Positions 11,234 to 21,997 of a stretch of DNA of 64,000 nt are shown here, one piece after another. The DNA is from Nageia nagi. Its lineage: Eukaryota > Pinophyta. The notes beneath the pieces were generated by a model. That model was not told the origin of the DNA and did no database searches. It saw only the letters and a program-made list of their open reading frames with translations. Position numbers and translations under genes: made by a program. Within the stretch, counting starts at the first letter, position 1; the number at the start of each line of letters is the position of its first letter. The stretch is taken from positions 7,316,001 to 7,380,000 of the forward strand of contig JBITNC010000002.1 of the NCBI GenBank assembly GCA_050084985.1, written 5' to 3'.

Positions 11234-12202
11234 GGAAAATATCTAAAATACCCCCGTAATTAAAAGAATATCAAAAATACCCCTACATTTATAATAATAT
11301 CAAAAATACCCCTACATTTATAATAATATCAAAAATACCCTTTTGTGGAAATGGGATACAAACTACCTTTTGTTTACTAGAAATTCAAATAACATGGATT
11401 CAACTCCTGCAGATCTATAGGCTCTTCGACAAGATAAGCTCCTTCATTCATCTTTCAATCACATTAGACTTAAATTTAACCATATAAATTTCTACAAAAT
11501 AGAATTATCCACATGCATCTAGGATGTCACCTAAAAAAATACAAAATCAGTTCTGTGTGCATGCTGCTAAACCTAAAAAAAAGCACACAACATTCACAAA
11601 TGTTGTTGATCATAAAGTTGGGACGAGATAGTGTATTTACTTGGATCACCCTTACGAAAAGGTTTTTGTAGAGTCTTATCTCATAATTATAGATCACTAG
11701 CTTAACAGTGACAGATTTGGAGTTCACATCTACATTTAAATTTCTAAAAAACTTGGGGAATTGCTGGACAAATTTGGATTTGTCGATTTTTTATTGGTTT
11801 CATTCAGAAATTTGTGGTGGATGGGTTATATTTAAATTTAATTTTGATTCTATTGAGAGTGAATAAAAGAACTTATCCTTTGGAAGGGTCTATTGATGTA
11901 GGAGTTGAGAAAAATGTGCTTTGCTTCCGTTGAAAAGTGGGGTATTTTTGTTATTATTGAAAATGTAGAGATATATTCACTATTATGTGAAATTATAGGG
12001 GTATTTGGGTTAAATTTAAATTTAAGTCTGATGCTATTGAGAGTGAATGAAAGAACTTATCCTCTAGAAGAGTTTGCTAATCTAGGAGTTGAGAAAAATG
12101 TGCTTTGTTTCTGTTGAAAAGTGGGGTATTTTTGATATCATTGAAAATGTAGGGGTATATTCAATATTATGTGAAATTATAGGGGTATTTTAGATATTTT
12201 CC
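11234..12202. mobile_element. Non-autonomous Mutator-like element with perfect 21-bp TIRs
   Basis: The ends 11234-11254 (starting GGAAAATATC) and 12182-12202 are perfect inverted complements over 21 bp and are flanked by a 10-bp direct duplication. The 969-bp body encodes no transposase. Both subterminal regions are packed with short repeats of the AAAATACCCCTA type (left, 11240-11345) and their complements (right, 12120-12190), a usual trait of transposase-binding ends. Movement would need a transposase supplied elsewhere. The length of the duplication points to Mutator; the family is not recognised by name. Confidence 0.82.
11823..12190. repeat. 184-bp tandem duplication inside the Mutator-like element
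   Basis: Two adjacent units with a 184-bp period share TATTGAGAGTGAAT (11851 and 12035), GAGTTGAGAAAAATGTGCTT and GAAATTATAGGGGTATTT, ending near 12006 and 12190. The second unit includes part of the right inverted end, so the right subterminal region has been duplicated inward. Confidence 0.85.
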
Positions 12203-12212
12203 ATAAAAATTA

Positions 12213-14879
12213 TCCTTTAACATTTTTTTGTAAAATGTTTACACCATTTTTCATATAGAGGAAAGATTAATATTAAAGTTTATATTTATAATATATTTTT
12301 CATTTTAAATTTTCACCGTGCTTCACATAAAGGGTATAATTTATAATGGTAAATATTTTTTTTATACAATTTTCATTTTATGGTTTTAACCATAATTCTT
12401 ATGAAAGACTTCATCTCTTTTATTTGTCATTTTTTAACATGTCTTTGGTACATGGAAGTTATTTCTACTATCATTATAGGTGAGACTTGATCATAAGTAC
12501 TTATATTCTACAAAAAGCTTAAGATAAAGATCGAATATCATACGTTTTAATTATGTTTCTCTTTTAATGTCAAGCAAATTCTCTACTTCAACTTTATTCA
12601 AACTCAAAAAGGTAAATATAGATCTGAAACTTATATCCTCCAATTTCACTTTATATATTTTAATTCATTAACTTCTTCTATAATTCAAAAATAAAAGGTA
12701 CAATTTTATAAATTTAATTTAGAGAGAAAAACTCTATAATTCAATGTGCATTAGCTTAGCCTCAAATAAGAGGAGCTCACTTAGTTGCAAAATTTAGAAA
12801 TTTTCTTAATATCATATTAGAAGATTCCATTATCATCATATGCATATCACTTATTCATTATTTAGATCCTTGTAATTCATTATAGTTCATTCTAAGTTGT
12901 TAATTTTTTTTAAATACACATTATATTTTTATAACTATTTACATTGTATTTATGGAAGTAAAGGCTATTATTATACATAGAGAGAAATAGATGTGATCAT
13001 TAATATAATAGCATAGGAAGGGTTCCAATTGCTCATTTTACTTTATGTTTATCATTAGGAGTTGAAGTATTAAATGATCATTTTAATGAAATCATTGAAG
13101 TGTCAAACAATTTCAATAAAATTGCTAATATGTTAAATAACTATTTTGGCAAGATTACATCTTTATTTAAATTAGTTATAAAATGATAATAAGAATGTTA
13201 TGATGTTTCCTATAATCATTATAATGTTAAAAGATAAAATGATGAGATTTAAAATCATTTTAGTTAAACACATTTATTTATATCATTTCATTTATTTTAG
13301 AACCATTTCATAAATCTAATATTGCAATCTGTTATTGTTGATTGCTTTGTCTATTATGTATTTTTTTAATCACGAATAAAGTTATTCATATGTACCCCAC
13401 CCTAGTACATTCTTAAGGAAGTTACAACACTACAAGTGGAAATCTATAATGTGTATAAGAATAGTAATTAAAAAAACATCACCTTGAGATATTTTTTAAG
13501 TGCACATAAAAATGAAACATCATTTACATATAAAACGTATATCCTTTTCTTAGATTATGAATATTTTTCACAATGTCATATATTCTATCACTTCGTGTGA
13601 TCAATCTTTCAATTCTTTTGGCAATCTTCAATATATTTTTTTCTCAAGTTTGAATCTTACAAATTTCACTCGAAATTCATTTTTATTCAACTCTTGTATA
13701 ACATAAACAACTTCCATTAGAAAATATTAGTCCATGTAGGTAAAACTATAGCCTTACCAAACCCTATATTCAACTTAAAATCACACAAATAAATTATATG
13801 ATTCTTGCTTCATAACTCATACTTCAATATCTTATTTTAACAAACAAAAAAGGGAATGACATTCATTCCCATATTATTTTAAAATATAGATATGAATTCC
13901 TCTTCCAACGATAAAATATAATCATAATATAGAATATCTAAAATAACATCATCATAAATTCCAATCATCAATCCTATTTTTATAACAAATTTAATATATT
14001 TTACTCCTATTTTTTTATAACATGCATTTGAAATATTGGTGGTGGATTATTTTTATATAGTATCCATATTTGTGTTAAATCTTTATCACGTGAAATAGAT
14101 CCTTTCCATGAAGATGAATTAACATGCCATCACTTTCAAAACTTTTCATAATCAAACATGTAAGTTTAAAATTCTATTATAATTATATCTCTCAGAGTTA
14201 ATTTTATCCCTTATCCATAAGGTTTGAAAGCTTTAAGACTAGATAAATATTCATTTTGTTCAATAATAATAATTGTGTATACAAGGAACAAGTATCAAAT
14301 TTGCTCCATATGAGTTTAACATATCATGATGAAGAGAAATGGTTAAGATTTAAATTGTATAATTGATTTACATTTGATAAATCCATATTTTACTAGGAGA
14401 AATATTTAATTTCACAAGACCATCCCCGCTCTCAAACTAGCTAGAATATTGACACACTTATTTACCTCACAAAATAATATGGATATTTTTCAAAAAATGA
14501 AAACATATCATATTCGATTTTCCCTTTGTTATCACTTGTTTAATGCACCATGTCATGGTACCTTTATTTTTAGTTACATGAACATAGTCTATTTCAATCC
14601 ATAAATTCCTTCAATTCTTGTACCTGTAAATACAAACCCCCTTCCATAAACCATAAGTTTTTATCTTTGTTTTTTTATCTTATTTGTTTCTAGCTCAATC
14701 TAATGCAAAATGAGTTGAAATATATCCATTATGATTTTTATAGTACCACTAAATCATACATGATAAGGATTCCCTTTAGTTATGTTAATACTAAAAATTG
14801 ATTAAATTAACTAATTAATGATATTAATATGGTTGATAAGTATATGGATGCAATTACCAATAATGTAACAAAATGACTT
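12213..14879. other. 2.7 kb of AT-rich sequence, nothing recognised
   Basis: Only short accidental frames occur, all dense in stops. I could not match any segment to a transposon domain or to another segment of this window. It is probably very old decayed repeat sequence. Confidence 0.4.
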
Positions 14880-15241
14880 AGGGCATCAATAATCATAACC
14901 TATCAAATATATATTTAAAAGATACCACAAACTTGTTATTGACCTGTTCCATGTAAGGCGAGGGTGAGATATGGATCCAACAAGTTGTAGATGACTCACT
15001 TTTAAAGTTTGGACCTCTATTCCCTGCAAACACTATGTGTCGACATACAACTATACGCTACCATATGACCTTGCTTTAGTGTGCCTTCCAAACTTGTGCT
15101 CGTTGTCGAGGATTCCTATGTGAATGTTAGAACTAGGCCATGAAATAACGAAATAAGAAATATAGTGATCATTTAAGGCTAAAATCTAAACTTGATAGGT
15201 GTCATTGAGAAACACCAAATAGATAGTATTTATGTGTTCAA
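14880..15241 (+). repeat. Dispersed repeat family, copy 1, left half
   Basis: This segment and its continuation at 21236-21690 align in order with 56620-57425 (shared landmarks include GATGACTCACT, TCCAAACTTGATAG versus TCTAAACTTGATAG, and CACATCCTTC across the junction). By eye the identity is roughly 60-70%. The family has no recognisable coding capacity. Gypsy element B split this copy, leaving TTCAA on both sides. Confidence 0.65.
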
Positions 15242-15641
15242 TGTTAGGATCCCACATCCTAACATTTTAGTGTTCATATTAGTATTTTATTTAATTATTT
15301 ACCTATATTGTAAATCGTAATATTGTGATTGTAAGGGTGGGGCTTGATTTTGCATTACTATTAGGGTTAGGGTTAGTTCATTATAAATAGATAAAAGTGT
15401 GTGGTGAAAGGTATCTTGAACATTAATTTTCACTTTTGGATTTGTAAGGAGGTAGCCCCCTCAAAGCGACCTATGATTTTGTTACTATTTAGTAAAATCC
15501 TATCCTTATCTACTATTTCATGTTCTATTTATCAGCACATGCTCTATTATTTCCATAGATAATTATAATTTTTCCTATTTCAAATTGATATTCATTTCAT
15601 TTTTGCAATATTTCCCTTTTTATATTTGTAGCATCATATCA
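15242..15641 (+). repeat. 5' LTR of gypsy element B
   Basis: The LTR begins with a perfect 9-bp inverted repeat (TGTTAGGAT ... ATCCTAACA with a 5-base loop) and ends ATATCA. A good TATA box, TATAAATAGA near 15385, probably sets the transcription start. A short TTAGGGTTAGGGTTAG run sits just upstream of it. The 3' copy is 20836-21235. Confidence 0.92.
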
Positions 15642-15643
15642 TT

Positions 15644-15655
15644 TGGTACCAAAGC
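15644..15655 (+). other. Primer binding site of gypsy B
   Basis: TGGTACCAAAGC starts two bases after the LTR and differs at two positions from the initiator-Met primer site of plant elements. It confirms the LTR end at 15641. Confidence 0.75.
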
Positions 15656-16679
15656 TCTTTCTAGGTCCATTCTGTTGTAGGAAAATTAATTTTTTTTTTT
15701 AGAGGTCTAAGCTAGAAACCCTATACCGAGGGTTTTAAAATATCCAGGAGGATCTATCATTTTTTGCTAAGCACACTAGGCCATAAAGCTGTGTGTGAAG
15801 TGAGGTGAAAAAAACTCTACACTAATACCCAGGCCTCAGATAGAACCCTACATGGAATTGGACTCCACATAACAAAAGGTATATCGAAGACTATCTAGGC
15901 TATAAATTGAAACTAGTTAGGAAGTTGTGTTGATTATCTATAAATTGTAGTGCACTAGCAAGCGCCATTGGAAAGTTACTTATCATAGAAGCCATCTTTG
16001 CAACCTCTTTCCTTATGAATGTTGGATAGGAGGGGTGTTTAGAAAAGCCTATAGAGCAAATAATCCTTACCCTAGAATCATTCCTTTACACAAAAAACCT
16101 TGATTCAAGAAGCAGAATTATGAGATGCAATTTTTTAGAGCCACCAAAAATAGCAGTTTAGAGGTAGCAAAAACTTCAGAGCCAAATAACTAAAAATTTG
16201 GACCATTTCAAATTTTTTTAACAAAAGCAGATAGACCCACAGATGTAAAAAAAAGAGTCCGAGGTTCCAAAAATCATCATCGAAAGACCTAGCCCATTGT
16301 GATCATCTTTTCAAGCTGATCATTTTGATATGTTACACCCATACACTTTTTTAGCCACTTCTAAAAATAACATTTTCCAAAATATCAGCTTTAGAAATAG
16401 TAGTTTCCAGAAATGGTACCTGAAACAAGATCCCAAACAGCAGCATAAGCTAATCCTATCATGATGACCTTTCAAACTATGATCCAAATAATGGAAGATA
16501 CACTTACCAGTACATTCATGGTAGAAATTCGATAAATATAGACCCAACTATAGACCCTTGACAATAAATGTGATAGTGTTCAACTAAGTCTTAATCATAC
16601 CAATAATGCATCCAGTTCACAGCAATCAGGGCAATCAGGAAATCAACAAGGGTATTATCATAATTTTTAGAGAAAATAA

Positions 16680-17575
16680 GGTGGTTTCATTCTTACATGC
16701 ACAACCAAATTAGATTTTCCCCAATTTGATGGAGATAATCCCATTGGATGGATTTATAAGGCTGGACAGTATTTCACATTGAACCAAATCCCAAAGGATT
16801 TGAAGGTGCACATGGCAACTTTTCATTTGGACCGTGAGGTTCTCCAATGGCACTAGTGGTACTCAAAGATGCATCCTACTTCATCATAGGATGAATTCAC
16901 TCAAAAATTATTGATCCATTTTAGTCCTAGTGACTATGAAGATTTCATAGGGGCATTGACCAAGCTACATCAAACTACCATATTCAAAGAATACCAAAAT
17001 CAATTTGAGAAATTGGCAAATCACACAGAGGGGTTGGATGATGCATTTTTCATAAGTTGATTTATCAATGGCTTAAAGGAAGAAATTAAACCAAAGGTCA
17101 AAATGTTTAATCCCAAAACTATGATGGATGCTATTACCTTGGAAAAACTCACTAAAGATAAAGCTAGTGCTCATCGATGAAATGCAAGACCTCCATTCAC
17201 CAAAACACATAATATTTCCCATTCCTCTAATAACACAAGTGCCCCACCATCGAATCACATAATGCAAACTAAGAAGTTAACATGGGAGGAAATGGAAGAA
17301 TGTAAGAAGAAGGGCTTGTGCTATAATTGTGATGATAAATTTGTTCATGGTCATCGTTGTACACAACAAAAGTTATATTTGTTTGATGTTGATGCTCCTA
17401 GTGAGAAGGAATATGAGAGTGCATCTAAAGAAGCTGCAGAGGAAATTCCAAATGCAGAGGCCTTGGTTATCTCTTACAATGCATTAGCAGGAATTACCAC
17501 CCACAAATATGAAGGTCAAAGGGTTTTTAAAAAAGTTCCCTCTCATAATATTGTTGGATTCGGGAAGTACTCATA
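16680..17575 (+). pseudogene. Gag remnant of gypsy B
   Basis: The gag core is readable near 16715-17100 as FPQFDGDNPIGWIYKAGQYF, DLKVHMATFHLD and ALTKLHQTTIFKEYQ, broken by stops near 16855, 16890 and 17060. The C-terminal part at 17262-17575 is open and contains LTWEEMEECKKKGLCYNCD followed by KFVHGHRC, a zinc knuckle with C, C, H and C all present. The motif and its preceding T-x-E-E-M-E-E segment are characteristic of plant chromovirus-type gag. It runs into the protease region, where stops resume at 17574. Confidence 0.85.
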
Positions 17576-17880
17576 ATTTCATTGATCCATGAGTGGCTAA
17601 GGTTGCTGATTGTTACATCCATCCTACAAATATTTTTGAGGTTATGGTTGGTAATGGATGAAAATAGCATGTAAAGGCACATGTCATAATGTCAAACTGA
17701 GCATGGACCACTATACTTTGAAAAGCAACATGTACACTTTACCACTTGGGGGATGTGATATAGTTTTAGGGGTACAATGGTTGAGGAATTTGGACACCAT
17801 ATAGTGGAATTTTGTAGAGCTATGGATGAACTTTAAAATATATTAACAAGATCATACTCCTAGGGGATTACAGGCTGGAT
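17560..17880 (+). pseudogene. Protease region of gypsy B
   Basis: After the gag frame, GSTHNFIDP near 17565-17590 matches the segment that follows the aspartic active site (D-S-G-S/A-T-H-N-F). The catalytic aspartate itself is not visible because a frame change lies immediately upstream. A later block near 17750-17800 with LGGCDIVL-like and GVQWLR-like readings fits the second half of the domain. Several stops are present. Confidence 0.65.
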
Positions 17881-18089
17881 CTGTACAAATTGTGAGCTCA
17901 CATTACACGAAAAAGATCCTATGAAAAATTGGAAAAGAGATGCTGGCACAGTTACACTCTTTATCAATCACCAAATCTGAAATCATAGAGCCTAAGCATC
18001 TATAGCCCATCTTAAGTAATCATTCAAGTACCTTTGAGGAACCAATGGGCTTACCACCCCAACGATCACATGATCATGATATCCAGTTG

Positions 18090-19357
18090 GTGTCAAGAAG
18101 TCACCCACCAAACATTCATCCTTATCGATATCCTTGCTTACAAAAAAATGAAATTCAAAAATTGGTTAAGGAATTGTTGGATGCAGGAGTAATCTGACCT
18201 AATGTAAGCCCATATTCTTCTTCAATTATATTGGTTCATAAGAAAGATGGTTCATGGCATATGTGTGTGGATTTCAGGGCCCTCAATAAAATTATAATCA
18301 AGGACAAATTTCCTATCCTGATCATTGATGAATTATTGGATGAACTACATGGGGCAAGATATTTTTCCAAGTTGGACCTATGATATAAGTATCACCAAAT
18401 TCATCTCAAGGAGGAGAATATACCAAAAATTACATTTTGCACCCATGAAGGCCATTATGAGTTTCTGGTCATGCCTTTTGGCCTCACAAATGCTCCATCC
18501 ACATTTCAAAGTTTAATGAATTAAGTGTTTTGTTCATTTTTTAGGAAGTTCATTTTAGTTTTCTTTGATGATATCTTGATCTATAGACATGGCAAGAACA
18601 TGTGGCACATGTTGACCAAACCCTACAAATCTTGAAGGAACACCAGCTATATGTAAAAAAATCAAAATGCTCATTCAACAAGAGGGAAATTGACTACTTA
18701 AGCCATGTTATATCTAAAGAGGGAGTTAAGGTGGATCCATAAAAGATTACTGACATGCAAAACTAGTCTATTCCTAAATATTTGAAAATTATTTAAGGAT
18801 TATTAGGGTTGACAGGATATTATGAAAAATTTGTGAAGGATTATGGCAATATTGTAGCACCTCTAACCATGTTGTTGAAAAAGAATGCTTTCTAATGGTC
18901 CCCTCAAGCTGAGGTAGCTTTTCTTAAGCTCAAGGAGGTAATGTGTACCACCTCGATATTAGCAATACCAGATATTTATAAAACCTTTATGATAGAAAGT
19001 GATGCTTGTGAAGTAGGAATCAAGGTAGTATTAATGTAGGAGGGGCATCCCTTGGCATTCACTAGTAGAGCACACTCTAGAAAAAATTTGGGTAAATCCA
19101 CTTATGAAAAAGAAATGCTTGCCATCATTCATGCAGTTCAATGTTGGAGACCATATCTCATTGGTTTCTATTTTATCATCCTCATAGATCATCATAGTTT
19201 GAAATTTTTCATTAAGCAACACATTTCTATGCTTGAGAAACAAAAATGGGTGACCAAACTACTAGGGTATGATTATGAGATAGTATACCATAAAGGTAAG
19301 GAGAATGTGGTTACCAATGCTTTGTCCAAAAAATTTGAAGATCAAGTAGCACTGTAA
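18090..19357 (+). pseudogene. Reverse transcriptase and RNase H of gypsy B
   Basis: RT blocks in order: [19 protein letters not shown] (18205-18260), [45 protein letters not shown] (18460-18515) and the catalytic LVFFDDILIY (18553-18585), with the aspartate pair kept. RNase H follows near 18960-19357, including ESDACEVGI, STYEKEMLAIIHAVQCWRPYL and IDHHSLKFF, then the linker KGKENVVTNALSKK. Stops interrupt near 18370, 18523, 18740, 18795 and 19037. The 19052-19357 piece is continuous. Confidence 0.88.
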
Positions 19358-19384
19358 GATCTTTCATATCTTATTCCTCAATGG

Positions 19385-20835
19385 TTGGATAAAGTTAAAC
19401 AAGAGTGGGTAGAGGATAGCTCCACCCAAGAATTGGTAAAACATATCACTCAAGACCCCATAAGTAAACCACACCACACATGGCATGATGGTATTTTGAA
19501 ATTCAAAGGTCTAATTTTGTTACCATCTCCTTCAAAGTGTACATCAAAAATACTTTTCGAATTGCATTCCACACCTACATCAGGACATGAGGGATTTTTG
19601 AAAACTTATAAGCAGGTGGCATGATCATTCTATTGGATATGTATGAAATTGGATATTAAGCAATTTATGGTAGCTTATGATGTGTGTCAATGATAAAAGT
19701 GTGAGACAATGGGTACTTCAGGACTCCTTCAACCTCTTCCCATACCTAATTGTACATGGATCGATATCTCAATGGATTTCATTGAAGGCCTCCCTAAATC
19801 CCATGGTAAATTAGTTATTCTAGTGGTGGTTGATTGGTTATCCAAATATTCTCACTTTGGTTCAGTAGCTCATCCCTATAAAGCAGTGACAGTAGCATAA
19901 TTATTCCTAGATACAATTTTTAAACTACATGGCATGCTAGAGATGATTGTTAGTGATCATGATCCTACTTTTATAAGTCATTTTTGGCAAGAGCTTTTTA
20001 AACTGTAAGGTACCCAACTAAACATGAGCTAAGCATATCACCCACAAACTAATGGTCAAACTAAAATTATCAATAAATGCTTAGAAATATATTTACATCA
20101 TTTTGCTTTAGCACAACCTATACATTAGGTACGATGGATTTCCTTGGTTGAGTGGTGGTATAATACATCTTATCATTATTCCAGCAAGATGACCCCTATG
20201 AAGTAGTGTATGGTCAAACTCCACCAATAATCACCTTGTATGTTGTAGGTACCAATAAAGTTCAAGTAGTTGACTCAACTTTAGTCACTTGGGATGATAT
20301 TCTTCATTTGCTCAAGGATAACCTTCAGATAGCTCAACACCATATGAAACAACAGGTTAATCAACAACATGTGGAGAGAGAGTTTCAGATAGATGACATG
20401 TTTTTTTTGAGGATGCAACCCTATTGCCAAAAATATTTAAAAATAAAATGCCTTCAAAAATTTGCCTTAAAATTTTATGGTCCTTATAAGGTGTTATAGT
20501 GCATTTCCCTAGCTACATACAAATTGGAGCTTCCTACTTCTTCCAAGATTCACCCAGTGTTTCATGTCTCTTATCTCAAGAAAGTGGTTGGATTGAAGGT
20601 TTAGGTTCAAACATAATTACCTAAGTTGGTAGAATATGGATCAATGGTAGTTTTCCCTAAGGCAATTGTAGATCAATGTTCATGATAGCTTCGTAATCTC
20701 TCCATCATAGAATTCCTTATGCAGTAGCAAAGCATGGCACCAGAAGATGCAACATGGGAAATACTTTATCAGCTACAACAATAATTTCCACACTTCAAGC
20801 TTTGAGGACAAAGCTTTATTCCAAGAGGGGTGGCA
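19385..20835 (+). pseudogene. Integrase and chromodomain-like C-terminus of gypsy B
   Basis: The zinc-binding start is at 19550-19620 (LHSTPTSGHEGFLKTYKQV). The core is read at 19709-20070: [16 protein letters not shown] supplies the first aspartate block, MIVSDHDPTFISHFWQEL the second, and YHPQTNGQTKIINKCLE the glutamate block. The piece at 20206-20499 ends with ALKFYGPYKVL. After a stop at 20498 a further stretch reads [22 protein letters not shown] and PEDATWE, matching a chromodomain that in this branch guides insertion to heterochromatin. Stops at 19623, 19898, 20007, 20029 and others disable it. Confidence 0.85.
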
Positions 20836-21235
20836 TGTTAGGATCCCACATCCTAACATTTTAGTGTTAGTGTTAGTATTTTATTTAATTATCGACCTAT
20901 ATTGTAAATCATAATATTGTGATTATAAGGGTGGGGCCTAATTTTGTATTAGGATTAGGGTTAGGGTTAGTTTATTATAAATAGATAGAAGTGTGTGGAA
21001 AAAGGTATCTTGAACATTACTTTTCACTTTTGGAGTTATAAGGAGGTACCCCCCTCAAAGCAGCCTATGATTCTGTTACTATTAAATAAAATCCTATCCT
21101 TATCTACTATTTCATGTTCTATTTATCAATGCATGCTTTATTATTTCCATAGATAATTATCATTTTTCCTATTTCAAATTGATATTCATTTCATTTTTGC
21201 AATATTTCCCTTTTTATATTTGTAGCATCATATCA
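20836..21235 (+). repeat. 3' LTR of gypsy element B
   Basis: It is a direct repeat of 15242-15641 of identical length, with the same 9-bp inverted start and TATA box. The polypurine tract AAGAGGGG at 20823-20830 lies just upstream. TTCAA follows at 21236-21240. Confidence 0.92.
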
Positions 21236-21690
21236 TTCAAGCACATAAAAATTCCATATTGTGATTCATGATACATGATGATCACATCCTTCATCCTTTT
21301 ACAAGTGAAACTCCACCATTTGCCAAGACACCTTCTTGGGCTTAGTGCCTATTGGTCCTATCACTAAAGAAATAGAAGGAAGTGAAATGCTCATGATTTA
21401 CGAAATGTACGTCAAATACAATATTAAATTTATTAATATAATTAATTAATTTAGATACTTAAATATGATTTATTTATTAAATATAAATGAAATTTAGGTG
21501 TTAATAGCTACCCTAGTTTGGATATATTTTGATGCAATTCAAGACATAATCCAAAGAAAAAAAATTGTAAATAATACTACCCTAGTATGTTTTCACAACG
21601 ATAGCTAGGTTTGGATTGGTTTATATAGAAGGATGACTTTGTTAAATTGGAAAGAACTAAGATAAAGAAAAAACTTGCAAAAAGATATAT
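21236..21690 (+). repeat. Dispersed repeat family, copy 1, right half
   Basis: It continues the segment ending at 15241, after removal of gypsy B. Shared landmarks with copy 2 include CACATCCTTC, the TAATTAATT/TAAATAC block, ATTTGGATATGTTTTTGA versus GTTTGGATATATTTTGA, and CACAAYGRTAGCT. No coding potential was found. The 300 bases after it (to 21997) hold nothing I recognise. Confidence 0.65.
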
Positions 21691-21997
21691 AATGATACCA
21701 AACTAAAAATCATCTCATGCATGATTTTTAGCTTACAATATCATTAATAATATTTTGAATGGAGCAAAGATATAATAAACATAATATGACTGGAAACTTA
21801 TTTTGAAAACTCACTTGAAACTTATGTAGAAATTTCTTAGAATTTTTTATTAGGAATTATTTTGCAATTTTTTCTTAGAAAACAATTCAATTCATTCCAT
21901 TAAAAAGATGCTAGAAATAGATACATGTTGCTTGATGCATATTCGTCAATTTGTAAAAAAGATAACCACATCGCATTACATTATCTTAATTCAACAT

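Larger units (their letters stand above)
15242..21235 (+). mobile_element. Ty3/gypsy LTR retrotransposon B, chromovirus-like
   Basis: Two 400-bp LTRs (15242-15641, 20836-21235), a primer site, a polypurine tract and the TTCAA duplication (15237-15241 and 21236-21240) define the element precisely. Gag with a zinc knuckle, protease, RT, RNase H and integrase lie in Ty3/gypsy order. The C-terminus after integrase reads PKAIVD and IIEFLMQ with PEDATWE, the pattern of an integrase chromodomain, which marks the chromovirus branch. The LTRs differ at about 30 of 400 positions by eye. Dozens of stops interrupt the coding region, many explainable as C-to-T changes, so it is dead. Confidence 0.92.

Noticed and set aside
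15361-15376. TTAGGG run as an interstitial telomere insertion
   Set aside because: Both LTRs of gypsy B carry it, so it belongs to the element.
21362-21376. CACTAAAGAAATAG as a CACTA terminus
   Set aside because: It lies inside the dispersed repeat shared with 56.6-57.4 kb and shows no boundary there.
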